In this document: positions 57,650 through 64,000 of the stretch, piece by piece | Layout of the letters: each line of letters starts with the position of its first letter | How positions within the stretch are numbered: position 1 is the first letter of the stretch | Source of the DNA: Flammeovirgaceae bacterium | Lineage (GTDB): Bacteria > Bacteroidota > Bacteroidia > Cytophagales > Cyclobacteriaceae | DNA: 64,000 nucleotides | Direction of reading: 5' to 3' | NCBI GenBank assembly: GCA_016709845.1 | Contig: JADJMA010000025.1 | Location: forward strand, 1 to 64,000 | Made by a program: the position numbers and the translations under genes | Notes under the pieces: model-generated | Seen by the model: only the letters and a program-made list of their open reading frames with translations | Databases searched by the model: none | What the model was told of the DNA's origin: nothing

Positions 57650-59297
57650 CTATCCGATCATTTCTCGGGCATTTTCGAGCACTAAAGGGACGGATTTGCG
57701 CCTCCAATCATTTGAGCAATTTCCGTAATACGTTCATTTTCGGTAAGTCTTTTCATGGCCGTCATGGATCGGGCTTCCCGGTTATCCTTGTAGACAAAAA
57801 GTGAGCATCTGCTTTGGCAGCAATTTGCGGAAGGTGACTGATGGAAATAATCTGATGCCGTTTGGCAATTTCTTTCATACGATTCCCTAATTGAATGGCT
57901 ATTTCACCAGATACCCCACTGTCAATTTCATCAAGTATGAGTGTAGGCAAATTGGCTTTCTCGGCCATTACATATTTTATGCTAAACATCACCCGCGAGA
58001 ACTCACCACCCGAAGCAACCTGCGCGAGAGGTTGTGGGGATACGCCTTTATTAGCACTAAAAAGTAGTTCAATCGTATCAATTCCCCGAACTCCTGGTGT
58101 TATTATACTATGATCAACAGACAGTACAGCATTGGGGATACCAAGCTCTTTCAATAAAAGTGTAATTTGTTTAGTAAGTGGAGTAAATATTTTTTGTCGG
58201 GATTGACTTAGATTTTTAGCGGCCTTGCTAAGTGCTTTTTCTGTTTGAATGACTTCTTGTTTGGCTTGCTTCAGCAGCTCGTCCAGATTGATCGTCTTAT
58301 CTGCTTTAAGCTGCAGCGCATCACGCAAAGAAATTAATTGCGAAACATCCTGAAGCCGGTGTTTATGTTGCAACTGATAAAGCAAACTTACCCGCTCTCT
58401 GACTTGCTCAGCCTTCAAAGGCTCGAATTCTATATTTTCTTCCGCTTGTTCAATTTCTTGCAGAATATCCGTCAGTTCCAAACGTGCACTCTCAATTCGT
58501 TGATATAGATTTTGATAATCATTGGAGTATATAGCGATAGTCTGCAACTGAGTACGAATGGCCGATAGCGCTGAAGCGACCGAATAGTCTGATCTCCCTA
58601 ATTGCTCGATGATTGAGTTAAACTGCGTTTTAATCTCTTCGGCATGTTCCTGAATTTTTAATTCTGATTCGAGCTTTTCAAGTTCGCCTTCTTTTAAATC
58701 GGCTTTAACAAGTTCTTCAAGCTGAAATGAAACAAAGTCAGCTTCATTCTTCAAGGCAATAGATTCAGTATTTAATCGATCAAAAGCCTGTTGTGCATCG
58801 CAATACTTTTTCCAACAATCGGCATAAGTTTTCTTCAGTTCTTTGTTCCCAGCAAACGAGTCGACCAAGTTAAGTTGAAAAAGTTTATTGCCTAGTTCAA
58901 GTGTTTCGTGTTGCGAATGAATATCCATTAATCTTGATCCGAGCTTTCGCATCACGTCCAATGTAACAGGTGTATCATTAATGAATGCCCGGCTTTTCCC
59001 TGATGGGCTTACTTCTCTACGGATAATGGTTTGATTCTGGAAGTCGAGATTTTCTGATTCAAAGAGATCGTTAAGTCCGTATTGCGAAATCTCAAAAATA
59101 CCTTCGGTAACACACTTCTCATTCTCATCCCATAAGGTTTTACTATCGGCCCTATTACCCAATAATAATCCAATAGCACCCAACAGTATAGATTTTCCCG
59201 CACCTGTTTCTCCAGTAACCACGTTTAAATTAGCGGAGGGAGCAAACTCAAGGTGTTTTATAAGTGCGTAATTCTTTATAGTAAGATGAGTGAGCAT
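57650..59297 (-). CDS. recN: DNA repair protein RecN, two frameshifts at the C-terminus
   Basis: SMC-like ATPase in double-strand break repair, about 549 residues. Walker A VVTGETGAGKSILLGAIG (near residue 30), RAFINDTPVTLDV, a long coiled coil (about 150-350), signature QVASGGEFSRVMFSIKYV and Walker B LPTLILDEIDSGVSGEIA. Shifts near 57795 (to VYKDNREARSMTAMKRLTEN) and near 57690 (to LVLENAREMIG) complete the end at TAG 57650. The order IISISHLPQIAAKADAHF is intact. Confidence 0.95.
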
Positions 59298-59349
59298 CCG
59301 ATTCGGTGATATGAACTTGTAAATTAATTACTAGCCTCGTAGAAAGTAA

Positions 59350-60243
59350 CTAGTTAGAAATGATTTTTTGATAAATATTTCTCCGTGGGTCAATGGTAGA
59401 GAGAATATCATAGGCCTCTCTTCGGATCGTTAAACTTCCCGTAGAGAACATATTAACCAATTCGGTTGCTTTAGCATCCAAAAAGGTGATCACAAAAATG
59501 GAACTCGGATAAACCGTCCAGACTTTTTTTAAGTTCTTTAATACTTCAAGTAAAATTTCGCGACTCTGATCGGGCGTTTTTTCGAAGGTATCTAAAGCCA
59601 ATCTGTGGTAGCGGTAAATATTTTTTCTTAGTTCTACCATTTGTGGGTTGTTGAGATTTTCGAGAAGTGCGTACCTGTTTCGGTTATTACCTAAAGCGGC
59701 CCATCCGGCCCGGTTTGCAGGTTGCGCATTATTAACAACAACTAAAGCTTTTTGTACATAATTGTTGCCCCCCATTTCGCTAAACGAATCATAATCTAAG
59801 GCCAGTACTACATAGGCATAAAAGGCAAGCATTGAAGTGAGGTTGCTGATGTACGTATTGTCATTATACTCGAGGGGTAAGGATTCGATATATTCAAAGC
59901 TCCATTCGCGATCGGCAAAATTAAAGAGCACGGTTTCGTAATTACTGCCATAGACAGGCCGTGCCGCAGTAATCTGAGCGCTGGCTTCAAAGTTGCCAAT
60001 GGAGGGCATCTCGCTGATATTGATGAAAAGGGTGCCGTTAATTTTTTCGTAATTTTTATACGAATCATTAGTCCATTTACGGGTATTCAAAAAATTGGCG
60101 AACGAGCGCTCCATGTCCTTAAATACAGTCTTATCGGTAGTCTGAATCTGATCGGAGTTAATTGTTACCTTAAAGTTTAACTCTTGAGAAAGGCTGGTGC
60201 CCACCACAAAAAAAAGCAAAGAAGCAAAACAGATTTTAACCAT
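59350..60243 (-). CDS. DUF4835 family exported protein
   Basis: 297 residues, intact. Signal peptide (residues 1-19, FFVVGTSLSQ), then LNFKVTINSDQIQTTDKTVF, WTNDSYKNYEKINGTLFINI and ALDYDSFSEMGGNNYVQKA, typical of DUF4835. A periplasmic or outer-membrane protein of unknown function found in gliding and type IX secretion-bearing Bacteroidota. Its ATG overlaps the coaBC stop by eight bases (60236-60243), so it belongs to the bamD, rpoZ, coaBC run. Confidence 0.88.
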   Translation of the reverse strand: MVKICFASLLFFVVGTSLSQELNFKVTINSDQIQTTDKTVFKDMERSFANFLNTRKWTNDSYKNYEKINGTLFINISEMPSIGNFEASAQITAARPVYGSNYETVLFNFADREWSFEYIESLPLEYNDNTYISNLTSMLAFYAYVVLALDYDSFSEMGGNNYVQKALVVVNNAQPANRAGWAALGNNRNRYALLENLNNPQMVELRKNIYRYHRLALDTFEKTPDQSREILLEVLKNLKKVWTVYPSSIFVITFLDAKATELVNMFSTGSLTIRREAYDILSTIDPRRNIYQKIISN

Positions 60244-61435
60244 GGCCTAAGTCTATTATCGCTTTAACGATATCGCGGGCAACTTCTTTCTTAGATTTCA
60301 AATTAAATTCTGTTGCGTTGTTTTTAGCATCAATCAGCGTTATTTTGTTCGTATCGTGACCAAATCCGGCTCCCGCATCTTGTAAGGAATTAAGGACAAT
60401 AAGATCGAAATTTTTGGATTTGATTTTCTTTTCGGCATTGGCACGCTCGTTTTCAGTTTCCAGGGCAAAGCCTACAACAAGCTGCCCATTCTTTTTTAGC
60501 TTACCTAACTCCGCTGCAATGTCGCGGGTGCTGACCAATTCTATTGTTAATGCCTGTGAGGTCTTTTTAATTTTTTGATCAGCCAGCGTTGCGGGTTTAT
60601 AATCCGCGACAGCGGCTGATAAGACAGTAACGTCAGTATTTTCAAAATGAGCAACACAAGCCTGATACATTTCTTCGGCCGAGGTTACAGAGACTATTTC
60701 AATCCCGCTTATTGATGTATTTAAATTAGTCGGGCCTGTTACCAGTGTAACCTGGGCGCCTTGGCGGGATAATTCTTCAGCAATGGCAAATCCCATTTTG
60801 CCGGTTGAGTGGTTTCCAATAAAGCGAACCGGGTCAAGAGCCTCGTACGTTGGGCCGGCAGTAACCAAAGCCTTTTTTCCCTTTAAGGGTGAATTGGAAA
60901 AAAAGTTTTCTAAGTAGGTGACAATCTCCTGAGGCTCGGCCATGCGACCGGTACCGATGAGTCCGCTGGCTAACTCGCCAAAAGTGGGATTGAGTTGATG
61001 ATGCCCCCAACGTTCAAGGGTTTCAATATTTCTGCGGGTTGAGGGATGTTGGAGCATATCCAAATCCATAGCGGGGCCCAAAAAAACCGGACATCGGGCT
61101 GAAAGATATACCGCTGTTAATAGATTATCACAGGTACCTGCCACCATCTTCGCTAAGGTATTGGCTGTAGCGGGGGCTACCACCAGGGCATCGGCCCACA
61201 AGCCTAATTCAACATGATTATTCCATTCACCCGTATCACTTTTGGTGAAGTGGGTGAGTACCGGATTTTTAGATAGCGTTGCAAGCGTAAGGGGTGTTAT
61301 AAAATCATGAGCCGAAGGGGTCATAATAACCTTCACCTCGGCTCCGCTCTTTACTAAGAGACGGGTTAGAAAAGCTGCTTTGTACGCAGCAATACTGCCG
61401 CTTACGCCCAGCAGAATTTTCTTTCCCGCAAGCAT
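60236..61435 (-). CDS. coaBC: Bifunctional phosphopantothenoylcysteine decarboxylase/phosphopantothenate-cysteine ligase
   Basis: Second and third steps of coenzyme A synthesis. 399 residues, intact. CoaC part: LLGVSGSIAAYKAAFLTRLL, HVELGLWADALVVAPATANT with the active-site histidine, and AGTCDNLLTAVYL; the PxMNxxM loop reads GPAMDLDMLQHP. CoaB part from about residue 185: VTAGPTYEALDPVRFIGNHS, TGKMGFAIAEE and VGFALETENE. Together with coaD at 8947 two CoA genes are in the window, though far apart. Three bases follow the rpoZ stop. Confidence 0.96.
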   Translation of the reverse strand: MLAGKKILLGVSGSIAAYKAAFLTRLLVKSGAEVKVIMTPSAHDFITPLTLATLSKNPVLTHFTKSDTGEWNNHVELGLWADALVVAPATANTLAKMVAGTCDNLLTAVYLSARCPVFLGPAMDLDMLQHPSTRRNIETLERWGHHQLNPTFGELASGLIGTGRMAEPQEIVTYLENFFSNSPLKGKKALVTAGPTYEALDPVRFIGNHSTGKMGFAIAEELSRQGAQVTLVTGPTNLNTSISGIEIVSVTSAEEMYQACVAHFENTDVTVLSAAVADYKPATLADQKIKKTSQALTIELVSTRDIAAELGKLKKNGQLVVGFALETENERANAEKKIKSKNFDLIVLNSLQDAGAGFGHDTNKITLIDAKNNATEFNLKSKKEVARDIVKAIIDLGHG

Positions 61436-61438
61436 GAC

Positions 61439-61765
61439 TTATTCGGCTTTTGCTTCAGGCTCAATTTCTGAGCGCAAGCGGTAATTAAGTTTGCCTTCCA
61501 AAAATTCTTCAATAGCTGTTGAAGTAGGTTTTGGCATGCGCTCATAATATCGGGAAATTTCAATTTGCTCACGGTTTTCAAAAACCTCTTCGAGGTTATC
61601 TACCGTAGTGGCAAATTCTGCCAACTTATTATTCAATTCTTCTTTCAGGTTGACAGCAATCTGACGCGCACGTTTTGAAATTACCACAACAGATTCGTAA
61701 AGATTTCCTGTTGGGGATGCAATCTTGTCTACATCGCGGGTTATAATAGATGGTTGAATAGCCAT
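61439..61765 (-). CDS. rpoZ: RNA polymerase omega subunit
   Basis: 108 residues, intact. MAIQPSIITRDVDKIASPTG, then NLYESVVVISKRARQIAVNL, the Bacteroidota form of omega (RpoZ/Rpb6-like), which helps assemble beta prime. Placed between bamD (four bases upstream) and coaBC (three bases downstream), the order usual in this phylum and similar to the rpoZ-coaBC neighbourhood of other bacteria. Confidence 0.93.
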   Translation of the reverse strand: MAIQPSIITRDVDKIASPTGNLYESVVVISKRARQIAVNLKEELNNKLAEFATTVDNLEEVFENREQIEISRYYERMPKPTSTAIEEFLEGKLNYRLRSEIEPEAKAE

Positions 61766-61769
61766 AATC

Positions 61770-62585
61770 TTAAACTTTATTGTTTTTAAATTTATTTACT
61801 TTAGAAAGACTCTCTGTATAATAGCGCTCAGCTTGTTTTAGATAAATACTGTTCGGAAAATTATCTACCAACTCCTGATAATAAGTCAGGGCTGCCGTGT
61901 AACGCTCTAGCTGTTTGCTGGGAATGCTAATGTTTGCCAATTCAAACTCGGCCTCTACTTTCAGATACGCGGCTTCTTCCAGATATTTAGAATCCGGATA
62001 GTTTTGTTTGAAATTATCGAAAGACACAACGGCTGCTTTATACATTCTTAGTTTTATATACTGACGGGCATTTTCAAACCCCTTTTTTTCAAGCTTCTCT
62101 TGACTTTCTGTTATAACCTCAATGGCCTGGTTCATGAATTGACTCCCTGGATACCTATTTAAAAAAGTTTGCATCGCATTCATGGCTTCTATACTACTGC
62201 TTTGATCCTTTTTGTAATCCGGAGATGAAGCATACAACGAATAGGCATACATAAAATAAGCCTCCTGCGCCATGGCACTTCTTCCATAGGTTTCAAAGAA
62301 TGTCTTGAACTGATCGGAAGCAAGTAGATAAAGTTTTTCATTGTACTGACAATACGCCAGGTTAAACTCTACTTTCTCGCCTTCCGGCAATCCCCGAACA
62401 ATCGGAAGAATCTGTTCGAACAGCACGGATGAGCGGTAATAATCCTTCTTTGCGTAATAGTTCAAACCAGCTTCATATTTCACGCGCCAGTCATCGCTTT
62501 TTTCAATTTTCCTGAAATTACTACAAGAAATCGATATGCTTAGAATCAATATACTAGCCAGCCCCCGCCAAACATTACTCATCAT
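61770..62585 (-). CDS. bamD: Outer membrane assembly lipoprotein BamD
   Basis: About 271 residues from ATG 62585 (MMSNVWRGLASILIL); the frame is open to 62621 but that extension precedes the natural signal peptide. Lipobox SISISC gives a lipid-anchored cysteine. TPR helices follow: KYEAGLNYYAKKDYYRSSVL, EFNLAYCQYNEKLYLLASDQ, AQEAYFMYAYSLYASSPDYK and AALTYYQELVDNFPNSIYLK. BamD feeds outer membrane proteins to BamA. First gene of the bamD, rpoZ, coaBC, DUF4835 operon. Confidence 0.93.
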   Translation of the reverse strand: MMSNVWRGLASILILSISISCSNFRKIEKSDDWRVKYEAGLNYYAKKDYYRSSVLFEQILPIVRGLPEGEKVEFNLAYCQYNEKLYLLASDQFKTFFETYGRSAMAQEAYFMYAYSLYASSPDYKKDQSSSIEAMNAMQTFLNRYPGSQFMNQAIEVITESQEKLEKKGFENARQYIKLRMYKAAVVSFDNFKQNYPDSKYLEEAAYLKVEAEFELANISIPSKQLERYTAALTYYQELVDNFPNSIYLKQAERYYTESLSKVNKFKNNKV

Positions 62586-62709
62586 CCACTTATCTAAGTA
62601 CTCGAAATGTCCTAAAATCAAAGGTTCTGTGTTTCTTTAAGCCTGCAAATATACGATACAGGGTTAAATTAACAATTTGACATTTTGGGTATAAGAGGCC
62701 CCATAAGAC

Positions 62710-63415
62710 CTATTTTCGGATGATTAGCTTGCGGGTTAGAATGCCGTTATTATCCACATATAGGGTATAAAAGTAAATACCCGAAGTATAGTCTTCAGTC
62801 TGAATCTTTATTAAGGTTTCTGAGCTGTATAATTCATATTCGTCAAGCGGCCGGCCCAGAATATTGTGGATTATCAATTTCGCGTTTACGTTTTCGTTAT
62901 GAACTTGATAATCTATAAAGGCTTGATCCTGAACAGGATTGGGATAAACATCATAAATTGTGATATCCTTGGAGTGAAATAAGACTGGTTTACCAAGCTT
63001 TTCATTTATCGAAATGGCAACCGAATAATCTTGCACATCCTGAGGACTTGTGCGGGGGAAGACTTGAAACCTAACGGAACTTTGGCTGGTGAGCAAACTA
63101 CCCTCAACTATATAAACCAGTTTTTGAAGTGTTTCTCCAGGCTCAATGCGCTTTGAGAATTCGGTTATATCAGCTGGCAGACAGTTATTATCGAGGCAGA
63201 AATAACCCTTTTGGCTGGAATTGAGCCCACCTTGAATTTTTTCGAATAATGTAGAATTGTGCCTTTTCGCTATTATTTCTAATTTTTAAGGGAATACGCA
63301 AGGTTTCCCCAATGTCCGCCTGAATTGCGTCTTGCCTATCGAGTAGGTCAAAACTTTGTGTCAGTCCCGAAAGGCTGATTGTTAGCATACACATGGCAAC
63401 AATCCAAGATTTCAT
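62710..63415 (-). CDS. Secreted protein with type IX (type A) sorting domain, frameshifts
   Basis: About 235 residues. Signal peptide MKSWIVAMCMLTISLSGLTQ, then a beta domain GETLRIPLKIRNNSEKAQFY. Frame changes between about 63245 and 63100 pass through GYFCLDNNCLPADITEFSKR and GETLQKLVYIVEGSLLTSQS, a redox-neutral pattern with two cysteines. The C-terminal 80 residues form a T9SS sorting domain: VYPNPVQDQAFIDYQVHN, AKLIIHNILGRPLDEYEL and TSGIYFYTLYVDNNGILTRK. Predicted to be moved across the outer membrane by the type IX system that PorX (26610) regulates. Function otherwise unknown. Confidence 0.82.
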
Positions 63416-63496
63416 AACCAGACATACTTTTTCAAATGAAAAGATATTATAAAACGATGTTCTAACCTAATCAGAGCGGAAAAAAACAGTGAGGAT

Positions 63497-64000
63497 TCAC
63501 AATTTTTTTACATCAGGTTTCGTTGCGGCTCCATTCTTCACAACATCAGCCTTGGTTGGCCGGGATATTATTCGCCAATTAAATCCCTTCAGCTTTTTAT
63601 CAACCTCTTTTATTTCCTGGGGGGGAATAAACGAGGCATCAGGCATAACGTAAGCACTTACGTTATTTACTTTTCCATTCACAAAGTTGATGCGCATGTT
63701 GCTGCAAATCATTTTGTTCATGCCAGTAAGGTAAGTGATCTTATATCTTTTGCCTTCACTTTCAATTTCTTTCTCCTGTAATGCATAATAGATACTCTCC
63801 CCATTGCCTCGAACTTCAACATGACTAATTACACTGCCATCAAAAATTGCTGTCATTTTGCGCCCTTTAATCTGATTAAAATTTTTCAAGGAATCTTGTG
63901 AAGCAACAAACGCATTGGCGATCATGTAGAGTTTGTCTATTTTTTTGTTTTTCAACAACATCGAAATTGAATCTGCAGTAATTTGATTCTCATTGCTCCA
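63497..64000 (-). CDS. OstA-like protein, C-terminal part (start outside window)
   Basis: Frame is open to the window edge (residues WSNENQITADSISMLLKNKK precede the internal ATG at 63961), so about 167 C-terminal residues are seen. NAFVASQDSLKNFNQIKGRK, VEVRGNGESIYYAL and FIPPQEIKEVDKKLKGFNWR match the phylum's OstA-like proteins, related to the periplasmic LPS-bridge LptA/LptD jellyroll. Likely a role in carrying LPS across the periplasm, by homology. 81 bases before the T9SS cargo gene. Confidence 0.82.
   Translation of the reverse strand, partial: WSNENQITADSISMLLKNKKIDKLYMIANAFVASQDSLKNFNQIKGRKMTAIFDGSVISHVEVRGNGESIYYALQEKEIESEGKRYKITYLTGMNKMICSNMRINFVNGKVNNVSAYVMPDASFIPPQEIKEVDKKLKGFNWRIISRPTKADVVKNGAATKPDVKKL

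Noticed and set aside
1540..63415. Programmed ribosomal frameshifting as the reason for split genes
   Set aside because: The breaks are in unrelated housekeeping genes, in both directions, without a common slippery heptamer or downstream structure; sequence error explains them better.

Overview
The window looks like chromosome from a member of the Bacteroidota, most likely the Cytophagales. Supporting signs are a fused lpxC/fabZ gene, a PorX regulator, a protein with a type IX secretion sorting tail, several families largely confined to this phylum (DUF3822, DUF4296, DUF4835, OstA-like, TIGR02757), -7 boxes of the form TAnnTTTG, and few visible Shine-Dalgarno sequences. I see no phage, insertion sequence, CRISPR array, rRNA or tRNA, and no gene-free stretch longer than about 200 bases.

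Layout: 1-2304 sdhA (partial) and sdhB. 2320-6047 small envelope lipoproteins, DUF3052 and a CAP protein. 6068-8113 a sugar permease and pyrE. 8266-13203 Nudix, coaD, DUF3822, DUF1573, DUF423 and YggS. 13251-15412 a GH3 amido synthetase next to a LysE exporter. 15416-18213 a BatA/DUF58 cluster. 18269-21019 DUF4296 and mutS2. 21637-25586 lipid A operon lpxD, lpxC/fabZ, lpxA plus an ABC ATPase. 25642-29692 an HD hydrolase divergent from porX, then tsaE and ald. 29730-35000 valS, an MFS carrier and an rRNA methyltransferase. 35064-38165 fumarylacetoacetase, flavin reductase and an NAD(P)-binding protein. 38273-40831 a Crp/Fnr regulator, yceI, a membrane protein and a subclass B1 metallo-beta-lactamase-like enzyme. 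40909-43298 a cysteine-cluster protein, a DmpA-type peptidase and a class IV aminotransferase. 43495-51474 a large membrane alpha/beta hydrolase, kdsB, nfeD, LysM and OmpA-like proteins. 51561-57137 a GMC oxidoreductase with its small subunit, an ECF sigma/anti-sigma pair, DUF6249 and a DASS carrier. 57262-64000 an RRM protein, recN, DUF4835, coaBC, rpoZ, bamD, a T9SS cargo protein and an OstA-like protein.

About half of the genes, including essential ones such as valS, pyrE, kdsB and sdhB, are split by one-base frame changes while the protein similarity runs on across the break. Several breaks fall in homopolymers. The simplest reading is an uncorrected error-prone assembly, not gene decay. 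For such genes I give the full span of the reconstructed gene. Three places (HD/porX near 26,615, the aminotransferase near 42,645, the OmpA domain near 50,650) instead lack whole blocks of coding sequence.

The most interesting signals are regulatory. Two divergent promoters, TGTAAC-N17-CGTC, with identical spacing flank the ECF sigma gene and a DUF6249 gene. A pair of TTGA-N6-TTAA sites 31 bp apart lies between the Crp/Fnr gene and yceI, upstream of an exact TACCTTTG -7 box. I also note the B1-type metallo-beta-lactamase with all six zinc ligands, reciprocal TTAA stop codons shared by three convergent gene pairs, and two tightly coupled enzyme pairs (GH3 with LysE; DmpA with aminotransferase). 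I did not find a clearly new multi-gene defence or mobile system.
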